The notes under the pieces are model-generated. The model saw only the letters and a program-made list of their open reading frames with translations, was not told the origin of the DNA and searched no databases. The position numbers and the translations under genes were made by a program. Below, piece by piece: positions 27,793 through 35,323 of a DNA stretch of 39,436 bases. The DNA is taken from positions 1 through 39,436 of IMG/VR virus record IMGVR_UViG_3300042554_002954, one strand, 5' to 3'. Position 1 is the stretch's first letter. Each line of letters begins with the position of its first letter. This DNA is from a virus.

Positions 27793-29045
27793 AATAATGC
27801 GAATTCCCTAATAAGCGAAGAATTTAGTAAAATTACATGATCTGTAATCAAGTATAGATCTTGCGTACTTGGATCTATCAAATCAGATAGTTTTACAACT
27901 TCTCCTTTATTCGGATGATTGGCCCCGTAGACTAACTTTGATATTTTAGAATCCCAAGATACATCAACCCAAGAACTAGTATCCGATAAATCTAGTAGTT
28001 TATCAATAGTTAGTTTAGCATTTTTTCCAGGAATTTTGCTTATCTCGGTTCCGTCATATTTAATAATTTTACCAGATAATTTATTAAAATACAGCATACT
28101 GTCGTCTTTGCTTAAAATACCTATAGGTAAAATATCTAACCTTATAAAAGGTTTTCCAGAGTTACTATCAAGCAGTGCCTCGTCTGAAAGATTTTCTTTT
28201 GTCTTTGAATTTATAAGTTTTCCGGTAGAACCATTCCAAGTTACAGGAATTCCTGTTGGTGTATTTAAAATTACAACACCGTATCCAGTTATCAGCATGT
28301 CGTGTTTAATATTGTAAAAAACAGGAGATCCATCCTTCTGGAGTGATCCTATAATAGGGTCAATTCCTCTGATACCAGGCTCTACTTTCCACTCTCTTAG
28401 CGGATAATAGTAAACTTGCCACATTAATTCTGCTGTATGAAGAATCAAGTTTCCAGCTTTATCCCAGGTACTTGTTGGAAAATTGCACCAAGTTACAAAA
28501 GAGCTTTGAATCAATCCATTTAGATTAAAAAGATCAGTACTTAAAGCTAACCTTACGTATTCAATATAGCTTCTGAGCATTCTTTCGGCATCGTTTGTTT
28601 CAAAAGCCTGTATTTGAGCAGTGCTACCAAATATAGTTGAAGCATCACCAGTAATTGTAGCTGTTTGTTCTAAATCTCTTAATGTGTAATCCAAATAATC
28701 AAGTCTTACTTTTACATTAGCAGTTGCAAGGTCTACAGTGTTTGATGGTCTAGTCGGATTTGGTCCAGTAAATCCGTAAGGTTTAAAACTTATTGAAGTA
28801 TTAGTAGATTCAGGAGTTGGTCTGCTTGTTCCTTCATAGTTAAATGGATAAACAGAAAGAGTAAGCCCAGACTCTTTGAGTTCTACACCATTAAAATCCC
28901 TATATTTTTTTACACGGACTGGGGAGGTCTTGCCCTGCATAAGAACATTTGCACCTCCAGTTAAAAGCTCATGTTTTGCAAGCTGAACAATAGTTGCTTG
29001 TATAATATCGTCTATTGTTGTAGGGATGCCGTATCTTCTTTGCAT
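27789..29045 (-). CDS. Head-tail connector region protein, 418 aa, unassigned
   Basis: ATG 29045 comes 1 base after the previous gene's stop. I do not recognise the family. The N-terminus reads RRYGIPTTIDDIIQATIVQL, then a helical part. The centre has LDYTLRDLEQTATITGDAS, then ERMLRSYIEYVRLALSTDLF and a Trp/Tyr-rich segment (AELMWQVYYYPLREWKVEPG, about 230-250). The C-terminal half looks beta-rich. Position between the head genes and the sheath suggests a neck, tail-terminator or tail-completion protein, and this is inference from gene order only. No membrane segments or catalytic motifs are seen. The TAG stop lies within a hairpin just upstream of the sheath gene. Confidence 0.55.
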   Translation of the reverse strand: MQRRYGIPTTIDDIIQATIVQLAKHELLTGGANVLMQGKTSPVRVKKYRDFNGVELKESGLTLSVYPFNYEGTSRPTPESTNTSISFKPYGFTGPNPTRPSNTVDLATANVKVRLDYLDYTLRDLEQTATITGDASTIFGSTAQIQAFETNDAERMLRSYIEYVRLALSTDLFNLNGLIQSSFVTWCNFPTSTWDKAGNLILHTAELMWQVYYYPLREWKVEPGIRGIDPIIGSLQKDGSPVFYNIKHDMLITGYGVVILNTPTGIPVTWNGSTGKLINSKTKENLSDEALLDSNSGKPFIRLDILPIGILSKDDSMLYFNKLSGKIIKYDGTEISKIPGKNAKLTIDKLLDLSDTSSWVDVSWDSKISKLVYGANHPNKGEVVKLSDLIDPSTQDLYLITDHVILLNSSLIREFALF

Positions 29046-29046
29046 A

Positions 29047-30714
29047 CTACATACCCGTATCCAGCATACGCTTAATCTTGTTTAAGGCATCCTTCATTTT
29101 AGTAGAAGTATTCCCTTGGACAGCACTTACACCGCCAAGTGTAGATGACTCTAGATGTATTGTTTCTAGTCTCTCCAAAGCAATTCCGGATATAAGTACT
29201 GAATCTTTTGAAGTAGTAAAATTAGAAAATGCTTGGGTTAGCCTGGAATCTTTTTGAACCACTGCGCTTTCAAGGCCGTCCGGCATTTCTGTTATTTCAA
29301 ATAAAAACGTAACTTCAGTTTCTGCATCAGAAGTGTACCCGACAAAATCAAGCGCAGGCGCGTAGGTTTCTGTTTTATTAGGACCTACAAATACTTTTAT
29401 GGTAGGCATAACAACTGCAAGAATATTGTTTAAAGGACTTCTTCTTGTAGACTCACCGATACTTTTTGCAAGGTTTTCTACTAAGTCTAGAGCCGTCCAT
29501 CCGTCTTGTACAATTACGGTAAATTCCCCTTTTGAAGTAGATCCAAGATAAATTTTGTATTTTAAAACGTTACTATTAAGAAGACTGCTTCCGTCTTTTT
29601 TATTACTCAGAAATGTTCGACCAGAGGCAAGATTGAAAGCCAACAAATCTGTTGACATATGACATCCATTAGTAGTAACAGGTAAGCTAAAAGAACAGTT
29701 TTTAATATTAGCAAATATAGTTGGATTAGCATCTGATGAAAGATCAAGGTAGTTAGGGCCGTATCCAAACAAAAGTCCGGACACACCTGGCTTTAAAATA
29801 GATCCTTCAAGGTGAACTAAAGATGCTCCAATAAAAGAAACCGGCCTTGATGAGGAGTTTCTTGGTTGAAATTCAGACTCAACTACAGAAGCTGTAAAAT
29901 TTACAGTAATATCTTTACTGCTGTATACTATAGACTTAGATAAAGATTGAGACGGTTTTATTTTATCTATAGTTATAACTTCAGTTGCTGATCTTGTTCT
30001 ATTGCTTTGATTTGCAGCCGGATCAGAAGGATTAACCCAAGCAACTCTAGATCCATAGCTTTGAACAGTTAGTAAAGACAGCTTTCTCATAATCGTAGAA
30101 GGACTATCCCCTATTGAAATAGGGATATTAAGCTTTTCACCGTCAACGTAAACAAAAAGATTTCCAGCTTGAGTTGCGCCTGTTACTGTTTCTGCAGTTG
30201 ACTTTACTGGGTCAACTTTATTTAAATCTATATCCAAAGCCATTGCTAAAGTTTTATCATCAAGGTGGCTATCAATTACCGTAGCTTGGATCGCACTTAC
30301 AACCCCGCCAAGTATAGGACTTCTGATAAAGTTCTCTAGATCATCAAGAGCTTGTTTTTCTAAGAGTTTGGCATAATCGCGCTGAGCGTCAATTTGAGCT
30401 GCAAGCTGCGCCGTCATCATAGCGCAAGCAAGTTTTGCAACAATCTGTCTGATTCCTGTAGTAACTACATCTACAGATAATACCTGTTCTAAAAGAATTT
30501 CCGCGGCTTTTTGAACACCAGGGTTTGAGAGATCTGTAATTTTACCGTAAAAAACATTTCTTCCAAGCGTATCCGTAGCAGTTAAAAGCCTAAACTTTAC
30601 TCTTGGAAATGCATGATTTGTTATATAGGGTAAAACTTTGTCATCAGTTACGTTTGAAAGAATAACATTCAGGTTTCTAACCATTGATACCGTGGTAGTG
30701 TCATTAAATTCCAT
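29047..30714 (-). CDS. Connector-region structural protein, 555 aa, unassigned
   Basis: ATG 30714 follows AGGTAGGTAACC and is the first gene after a strong terminator, so it may have its own promoter in 30715-30790, although I cannot see a clear one. The family is not recognised. Residues about 60-160 are helical and Ala-rich (LACAMMTAQLAAQIDAQRDY, then LEKQALDDLENFI). The rest is beta-rich with Ser/Thr-rich loops. The C-terminus returns to helix (MKDALNKIKRMLDTGM). It lies between the head module and the tail module, so a neck or connector role is plausible. No membrane, Cys or enzymatic motifs are seen. Confidence 0.55.
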   Translation of the reverse strand: MEFNDTTTVSMVRNLNVILSNVTDDKVLPYITNHAFPRVKFRLLTATDTLGRNVFYGKITDLSNPGVQKAAEILLEQVLSVDVVTTGIRQIVAKLACAMMTAQLAAQIDAQRDYAKLLEKQALDDLENFIRSPILGGVVSAIQATVIDSHLDDKTLAMALDIDLNKVDPVKSTAETVTGATQAGNLFVYVDGEKLNIPISIGDSPSTIMRKLSLLTVQSYGSRVAWVNPSDPAANQSNRTRSATEVITIDKIKPSQSLSKSIVYSSKDITVNFTASVVESEFQPRNSSSRPVSFIGASLVHLEGSILKPGVSGLLFGYGPNYLDLSSDANPTIFANIKNCSFSLPVTTNGCHMSTDLLAFNLASGRTFLSNKKDGSSLLNSNVLKYKIYLGSTSKGEFTVIVQDGWTALDLVENLAKSIGESTRRSPLNNILAVVMPTIKVFVGPNKTETYAPALDFVGYTSDAETEVTFLFEITEMPDGLESAVVQKDSRLTQAFSNFTTSKDSVLISGIALERLETIHLESSTLGGVSAVQGNTSTKMKDALNKIKRMLDTGM

Positions 30715-30730
30715 GGTTACCTACCTGATA

Positions 30731-30781
30731 AAAAGGACCAGCCGAGAGATAGCATGCCTTTTGGCAGAGGCCCGGCTGGTC
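30731..30781 (-). terminator. Rho-independent terminator closing the head gene module
   Basis: On the minus strand GACCAGCCG (30781-30773) pairs with CGGCTGGTC (30744-30736), with a small inner stem GCC-AAAA-GGC, and is followed by CTTTTTAT. It sits about 10 bases beyond the stop of the 122-residue head protein and 17 bases before the next gene start. The strong stem and T run make this the clearest termination signal after the major capsid protein genes. Confidence 0.85.
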
Positions 30782-30790
30782 GTCATAGTT

Positions 30791-31159
30791 TTACTGCTTT
30801 CTGGCTCGGGGCTTTGCTGGAGCAGCTTCTTCCAAAGCTGCTTCTTCCGAAACTGCCTCTTCTTCAGCAACTACAGGCTCTTCCTTGGGCGCTGACTTTG
30901 ACACTACCTTGGCTTCAACTTGAAGCTTTGACAGTTCAAGAGCAAGCGTCTCAAGAGAAAAGTTTACAGGGCTAAAGTGAGGAAAACCCGATCCAGAAAA
31001 AGCCTGGAAATTTGAGTGAGCGTACGCAATGCCACCGCGCATAGCAAGGAGCTTTTCAGCGAGTACTGCGTCTTCAACAGAAACAAGATCGCCAACCATC
31101 AAGTGCTGACCAAGATCAGCATTGTGGTGAGCATGCCGTGTCAATAAAACAAACGTCAT
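30791..31159 (-). CDS. Small head-module protein with acidic Ala/Glu-rich tail, 122 aa
   Basis: ATG 31159 follows AAGGAGCTTTTT. The first 80 residues (LLTRHAHHNADLGQHLMVGD) look folded. The last 40 are an Ala/Glu/Pro-rich, acidic and probably disordered tail ending in basic PRARKQ. The family is not recognised. It is the last gene before the terminator that closes the capsid module, and it follows the probable decoration protein, so a capsid-associated or head-completion role is likely. The codon choice is less AT-rich than in the tail genes. Alternatives are a chaperone or an internal head protein. Confidence 0.55.
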   Translation of the reverse strand: MTFVLLTRHAHHNADLGQHLMVGDLVSVEDAVLAEKLLAMRGGIAYAHSNFQAFSGSGFPHFSPVNFSLETLALELSKLQVEAKVVSKSAPKEEPVVAEEEAVSEEAALEEAAPAKPRARKQ

Positions 31160-31180
31160 AAAAAGCTCCTTGCTTGCGAA

Positions 31181-31708
31181 CTATCGAACGCGGTGGGCGC
31201 GGATAGGATCAACAGCAGTCAACACACCGCCTACAACCTTGAGAGTTGCAAGCTTGAGTGAACGACCCTTGTAGAAATCGCTATCAGGAACAGCGGCGGC
31301 CATCTTAAAAGCGCCTGCGGCTACACCAGCCTCAGGAACGCCAGCGGCAACCACATCCTCAGCGTCGCGAGCAACATCCATGGCCACACCAGCGGCGGCA
31401 ACAAGACCGCCGACCTTCAGCTCAACACCGGTGGTAAGTTCACCAGTAAGAACAGGGTGGGCATAGAGGTGATAGTGACCATCAGCAAGGCCTGAAACAT
31501 CAAGCTCAGCATCCGTGTTGGCAACAAGATCACCAAGAACAAAATCAAGTGAACGAACGTGAAGGTTGCCGATAGCTTCCTTCAGACGAACAATGCCCTT
31601 GGATACGGCAACCTTACCGGCAGCCTTCTTGTAGGCAAGAACGCCTTCAACAATACCGGGCTCTGCAAAGCGAGAATCGAGAGCCCCCCAAGCTTCATTA
31701 AATCCCAT
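31181..31708 (-). CDS. Probable head decoration protein, 175 aa
   Basis: ATG 31708 follows AAAAGGAGTATTTAAATC. The gene is immediately after the major capsid gene and shares its GC-rich codon use, which suggests comparable expression. The Ala/Gly/Val-rich sequence includes HYHLYAHPVLTGELTTGVEL and a GVAMDVARDAEDVVAAGV repeat-like stretch, without cysteines or membrane segments. Head decoration proteins usually lie next to the major capsid gene in tailed phages and bind the shell to stabilise it. I do not recognise a specific decoration family such as lambda gpD, so this assignment rests on position, size and codon use. Confidence 0.55.
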   Translation of the reverse strand: MGFNEAWGALDSRFAEPGIVEGVLAYKKAAGKVAVSKGIVRLKEAIGNLHVRSLDFVLGDLVANTDAELDVSGLADGHYHLYAHPVLTGELTTGVELKVGGLVAAAGVAMDVARDAEDVVAAGVPEAGVAAGAFKMAAAVPDSDFYKGRSLKLATLKVVGGVLTAVDPIRAHRVR

Positions 31709-31731
31709 GATTTAAATACTCCTTTTAAGTT

Positions 31732-31751
31732 GGGGGAAGTTTCCTTCCCCC
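31732..31751 (-). promoter_or_regulatory. Hairpin between capsid and decoration genes
   Basis: Arms GGGGGAAG (31732-31739) and CTTCCCCC (31744-31751) pair around a TTTC loop, and outer AGTTG/CAACT pairing could extend the stem. On the minus strand it lies about 20 bases after the capsid stop and is followed by AACTTAAAAGGAG, with no T run. It is more likely an mRNA stabiliser, processing site or partial attenuator than a full terminator. Confidence 0.5.
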
Positions 31752-31771
31752 GCCTCAACTCCTAAACCAGG

Positions 31772-32938
31772 TTAGGCAATAATGGTAGGGCCACCGATCT
31801 TGTTCTCAACTGCAGCAGCGCTGGCGGCTACGGTCATGATACCGATCCAATCGGGATACATGACGTAGGGAAGGCCGCAGTTACCAATCTGGACAGAGCG
31901 CCCAGGAGCCTGAGGAGGCGTGGTGTCGGGGCCGGAACGGCTCCAGAGACCAGGCTTACCATCTGGGGCTTCGCCAGGAGCAAATACGGTACGGCCAATG
32001 CTGAGGCCGGACTGCATCTGGTGATTCTTGGCCACAACAGCAATCTTGTGCTGGGGCCAAATCTTGTGGCGACCGACTGAACCGCTGAGGGCGCCACCGG
32101 TGCCGGTGATGAGGCCGTCATCAACGATCATGTCGAAGGTGAGAACTTCAAGACCAGCAATGGCCTTGATTTCGCCGTTCTCCCAGGTGACGTGGCCGGT
32201 GACGTTGCCAGCACCGCTGCCTTCGAGATAGGCGCGAATCTTGGGATGGCTCTCGAGCATGGCCTTAAGGTCAGAGGTCATGATGATGCTGGTAGGAGGG
32301 GTCTTGGCAAGGTTCATCATGCGGCGACGCATCTTGATGATGTCAACAATGGGGTTGGCATCGTCATCGGTCCAAACCTTGGAGCCATCGCCAGCCTGGA
32401 AACCGGCGGTTGCACCAACGGTAACAAGGTTCTGGGCAGGAATGCCAGTGTTAACGTTGATCTTCATACCAGTACGGGGATCGGTGTAGTTGATACCACC
32501 GAGAAGGCACTGGGCGCGAAGCATGGTCCAGAGCATGTTCTGACGAGCAACAAGCTGCTGCATGCGGTCGGCCACGATACGCATACCGTTGGCTTCGTTC
32601 ATGCTACCGGGCTCACGCAGGTTGTTGATGACATCCTGAGGGAGGAAGTCTGACTCACGGATGTACACCGGGTAGACAGACATGCGCTCGACGCGGGTCG
32701 AGGGCTGGAGGGCGTCTGGACGACCGGGCTCAACAATAGGTGCAAACCCGAGATCCATGGTAACGCGCTCAATTACGATGGTGCGATCCAACGTGTACTG
32801 AGCAGGGAAAAACTGGGCAAGAGGATCACCAGAAAACTGCTCGAACTTCTTTGCGAGCATGGTTAACTGGGTACCACCCAGGGCTAGAATATCGACTGAG
32901 CCTGCCTGAGACCAGTCATTAGCAAAAGGCGCTGGCAT
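31772..32938 (-). CDS. Major capsid protein, HK97 fold (gpE-like family)
   Basis: This is the main head shell subunit. The segment TIVIERVTMDLGFAPIVEPG then RPDALQPSTRVERMSVYPVY at about 53-95 matches the capsid protein E (PF03864-type) pattern as I recall it. Further support comes from length (388 aa, normal), position just after the protease/scaffold gene, and GC-rich third positions, as expected for the most abundant virion protein. The helical middle (MQQLVARQNMLWTMLRAQCL, about 125-145) and the following MRRRMMNLAKTPPTSIIMTS fit the spine-helix region. ATG 32938 follows AAAGGAGAGTAACCGT. The probable decoration gene is downstream. No N-terminal delta domain is obvious, in keeping with a separate scaffold. 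Confidence 0.85.
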   Translation of the reverse strand: MPAPFANDWSQAGSVDILALGGTQLTMLAKKFEQFSGDPLAQFFPAQYTLDRTIVIERVTMDLGFAPIVEPGRPDALQPSTRVERMSVYPVYIRESDFLPQDVINNLREPGSMNEANGMRIVADRMQQLVARQNMLWTMLRAQCLLGGINYTDPRTGMKINVNTGIPAQNLVTVGATAGFQAGDGSKVWTDDDANPIVDIIKMRRRMMNLAKTPPTSIIMTSDLKAMLESHPKIRAYLEGSGAGNVTGHVTWENGEIKAIAGLEVLTFDMIVDDGLITGTGGALSGSVGRHKIWPQHKIAVVAKNHQMQSGLSIGRTVFAPGEAPDGKPGLWSRSGPDTTPPQAPGRSVQIGNCGLPYVMYPDWIGIMTVAASAAAVENKIGGPTIIA

Positions 32939-32967
32939 ACGGTTACTCTCCTTTTACTGGGCTCAGC

Positions 32968-33456
32968 CTACTGGCCCATGCGCTCCTTAAGAATGGTTTC
33001 GTAAGCAAACGAGTTGTCTGCTACGTCACCGCTGCTCAAAACCTGCTTGTTGCCGACCTGAGCAAAGTTGACACGATTTTCGGCGGGAAGCTTGGCAAGC
33101 AGGTCGAGTACGACATCTGCAAGAGCGGCTTCGTTACCGTTCATCGAGAGCTTCTGGTTCACACCAGCAGTCTTGATGGCTGCAAGGGCTTCGTCCACAA
33201 GAACAGGGGGCACGCCCTCTGCCTTGAGTGCTTCAGCCTTCTGACTAAGCTTGAGTTCAGCAGCTTCCGTAGCTGAAACAGCAACCTCAGCAGCCATGTT
33301 TGAAAGCTGCTCGGTGGCTGAATCAAGCTTGACGCGGGTCTCGTCAAGCTTTGACTGAAGACCTGCCTTCTCCGCTTCAAGTGCGGAGACCGTCTGACTG
33401 AACTTTTGCTCAAGCTCGGCCATGCGAGCCAGGAGCTGTTCATTCATTTCTGGCAT
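32968..33456 (-). CDS. Nested in-frame scaffold protein (internal start), 162 aa
   Basis: ATG 33456 (Met384 of the protease/scaffold protein) has AGGAGGG ending 7 bases upstream, as strong an SD as any in the window. The product would begin MPEMNEQLLARMAELEQKFS and contain just the coiled-coil and C-terminal capsid-binding region. Phage lambda makes its scaffold Nu3 from inside the protease gene C in the same way. A shorter free scaffold lets the phage make much more scaffold than protease. Translation from this site is inferred from sequence only. Another internal start at 34095 has a weaker SD (GGGAG). Confidence 0.6.
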   Translation of the reverse strand: MPEMNEQLLARMAELEQKFSQTVSALEAEKAGLQSKLDETRVKLDSATEQLSNMAAEVAVSATEAAELKLSQKAEALKAEGVPPVLVDEALAAIKTAGVNQKLSMNGNEAALADVVLDLLAKLPAENRVNFAQVGNKQVLSSGDVADNSFAYETILKERMGQ

Positions 33457-34605
33457 CGATGTACCCTCCTCTTGGGTCTTTACTGCCGAGGGGGTCTCCA
33501 CCCCTGCAGCATGGGAACTCAGCTGTTCGGAAGAAGCAGCTGAAAGGGCTTGAGAGCCCTGACTTAAAAAAGCAACATGAGCAACAGAACCTGCGGGTTG
33601 AAGCGGGGGCATTGCTCGGAACTGACGGGTTTCTCCACCATTTTCATTGGACATGGCCATCTGAACCTGGTTAGCAGAAAGATTGCCAAGGTCTTCGCCC
33701 TTGACACGCTGACCGTTCTTGTAAAGTGCGCTAGGTGCAGCAGCACTTGCGGTATACTTGCCCTCTGACTTGCAGCCACATTCGCTCATGGGCTTTTCGC
33801 AGTCTGGGCACATGGCATCAGAAGCCATCTTCTCTTCTGCCATGCCGGCTTTTGCAGACATCTTCTCCATGTCGGCTTTTGAAGACATCTCTTCCTCTTC
33901 AGGCATATCTGCCTTCATGGCGTAAGCTTCTTCTTTCTTCATTGGTACTCCGTTGTTGTAAACCATACTCTTTGACATAGGGGAGGCAGTCAGCTGCTGC
34001 TCTTGCTCCTCCTTGGCAATCGAGAAGAAATTTAGAAGCTTATCAATTCCTGTTGAAAGCTTCTGGAGAACTGATGTAGTTTCTTCCTGAGACATGTCAT
34101 GCTCCCTTTGATTTAAGACAAAGAAATGAATATCCTCAGGATTCTCACTTAGTACTTGATTCTGAGGAAGCCCCGGAACAAAAGGCGCATTGGTCAAAGC
34201 AACAGCGGTCAACAAAGTACCAATGTTGCCTCGACCAATTTGCTTGGAGTGTGCATTGCGGGTAAGCTCTGCACTGGAATAACGATACTTGCCTTCTCTG
34301 ATTTCTTTTACAACTGTGGGATCAACTGCTTCGAACTGCCCGTAAAGAACATCCCCCTGCTGGACAACGTTCTTTAAAAAAGCAGTGGCAGGTTCGCCAT
34401 CAGTAGCACCAGGATAACGAGAGTGGCCATATCTAAGATAGGGCTCAAATCCAGCTTCATTATTTGAAAAATTTCTTTTGATCTCATTAAAGTCATCTTG
34501 GGTAAAAACAACGTACTTGTACACTGGGTGCTCCCAGGCACCCAGCTTTGCTATTGGAATTTGTAGTGTATTCGCTAATGTAATATTATACGAGTCCACT
34601 ATCAC
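32968..34605 (-). CDS. Capsid maturation protease fused to scaffold, 545 aa
   Basis: The N-terminal ~170 residues match Mu-I-like prohead proteases: YLRYGHSRYPGATDGEPATA with the candidate catalytic His at about 71, then EIREGKYRYSSAELTRN with the candidate nucleophile Ser. The linker (171-380) is Met/Glu-rich and contains CX2CX6CXC at C266, C269, C276 and C278. The C-terminal 160 residues are a coiled-coil-like scaffold (LEQKFSQTVSALEAEKAGLQ) ending in a conserved-looking C-terminal part. The start is GTG 34605, directly after an in-frame stop, with a weak SD. Two internal ATGs (34095 and 33456) have SDs, so free scaffold may be made from the same gene. The major capsid gene follows, the usual order. 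Protease/scaffold is cleaved out during head maturation. Confidence 0.8.
   Translation of the reverse strand: MIVDSYNITLANTLQIPIAKLGAWEHPVYKYVVFTQDDFNEIKRNFSNNEAGFEPYLRYGHSRYPGATDGEPATAFLKNVVQQGDVLYGQFEAVDPTVVKEIREGKYRYSSAELTRNAHSKQIGRGNIGTLLTAVALTNAPFVPGLPQNQVLSENPEDIHFFVLNQREHDMSQEETTSVLQKLSTGIDKLLNFFSIAKEEQEQQLTASPMSKSMVYNNGVPMKKEEAYAMKADMPEEEEMSSKADMEKMSAKAGMAEEKMASDAMCPDCEKPMSECGCKSEGKYTASAAAPSALYKNGQRVKGEDLGNLSANQVQMAMSNENGGETRQFRAMPPLQPAGSVAHVAFLSQGSQALSAASSEQLSSHAAGVETPSAVKTQEEGTSMPEMNEQLLARMAELEQKFSQTVSALEAEKAGLQSKLDETRVKLDSATEQLSNMAAEVAVSATEAAELKLSQKAEALKAEGVPPVLVDEALAAIKTAGVNQKLSMNGNEAALADVVLDLLAKLPAENRVNFAQVGNKQVLSSGDVADNSFAYETILKERMGQ
33464..33470 (-). promoter_or_regulatory. Strong internal Shine-Dalgarno for nested scaffold
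   Basis: AGGAGGG on the minus strand, inside the protease/scaffold coding region, lies 7 bases before the in-frame ATG at 33456. The codons containing it (GAG GAG GGT) encode Glu-Glu-Gly in the full-length protein. An SD of this strength at an ideal distance from an in-frame ATG is unlikely to be neutral. Confidence 0.6.
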
Positions 34606-34753
34606 TCACAACTTTCAGTAAACAAGACCTTTAACTTTCAACACTTAATATAACTCTAGCAGATAAAATAGTATTTGTAAAAATAATAAAATAAAAAACT
34701 TTAATTACAGCTACTAAAATTTTATGCTGTAAGCATAAACCTTGCAAGCTCTA
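34606..34753 (-). promoter_or_regulatory. 148-base noncoding gap upstream of head module with AT-rich hairpin
   Basis: This is the longest noncoding stretch in the window. It is strongly AT-rich and contains a hairpin at 34722-34740 (arms TTTATGC/GCATAAA, loop of 5) about 15-30 bases after the upstream stop. The hairpin is followed by ATTTTAG on the minus strand, a weak terminator form. The rest (34610-34715) has TTTACA and TATATT-like hexamers, but I see no correctly spaced -35/-10 pair and no T4-type late promoter (TATAAATA). It is a reasonable place for the promoter of the head genes, unproven. Confidence 0.4.
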
Positions 34754-35314
34754 CTAACCCTTATTGAGCATCTTATTATAAATTCTAGCAATAAATTGAC
34801 TAAGTGGAAACTTTTGTTTGAAATCTGTGGGCTCTTGTTCTGAAACAACAGAGTCTTCAAACTGGATGTGAGGAACAACAGACTCCTCGGGCTGTACCAA
34901 TTCTTTGATTCTTTGCTTCTCGATTTTACCTGCTGCTATAAGCTGCCTAGAAAGCTCTTTTTCAAGCTCATTGAGAAGCTTGGCACTGATTGCCTTGGCT
35001 TCCTTTCTGTTGCTTGCAGCGGCAAATACACCGTTTGCAATGATAGAGGCAACAGACTTCAAGTTAGGATTATCTTCACTAAGCTCTGAAAGTTGACTGC
35101 TGAGGTTCTGAAGAACAGCAGGAGCAGACTGACTGATGACAGGATTTGAGCTTGATCTTGCTTGAACCTGTAAAATATCAATCTGCCGTTTCAAGGGTCT
35201 TGCCACAAAGCCAATAAAAAAAGAGACCAGCACAGTTGCGGTGAGTTCTACAGGATCAATTCCGAGTGCTTTAAAAACACCAAGAATAAGCGGTAAAGCG
35301 TGATCCAAACTCAT
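34754..35314 (-). CDS. Membrane-anchored protein with helical tail, 186 aa, possible holin-like
   Basis: ATG 35314 follows GAGGAATGAA. The N-terminus has a short hydrophobic stretch (ALPLILGVFKALGI, about 6-19) and a clearer one (TATVLVSFFIGFVA, about 25-38), followed by a basic RPLKRQ, suggesting one or two membrane spans with the helical, charged C-terminus in the cytoplasm. The last 120 residues are Gln/Glu/Lys-rich with possible coiled coil. Holins and related phage membrane proteins can have this layout. Only position (next to a second membrane protein) supports lysis, and there is no endolysin nearby. It could also be a structural membrane protein. Confidence 0.5.
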   Translation of the reverse strand: MSLDHALPLILGVFKALGIDPVELTATVLVSFFIGFVARPLKRQIDILQVQARSSSNPVISQSAPAVLQNLSSQLSELSEDNPNLKSVASIIANGVFAAASNRKEAKAISAKLLNELEKELSRQLIAAGKIEKQRIKELVQPEESVVPHIQFEDSVVSEQEPTDFKQKFPLSQFIARIYNKMLNKG

Positions 35315-35323
35315 TTCATTCCT

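Noticed and set aside
32192-32653. Plus-strand frame of 153 codons opposite the major capsid gene
   Set aside because: Long antisense frames are common opposite GC-rich genes; no SD and no recognisable product.
34606-34753. Promoter with a T4-type late motif
   Set aside because: No TATAAATA and no correctly spaced -35/-10 pair; only AT-rich sequence and a weak hairpin are visible.
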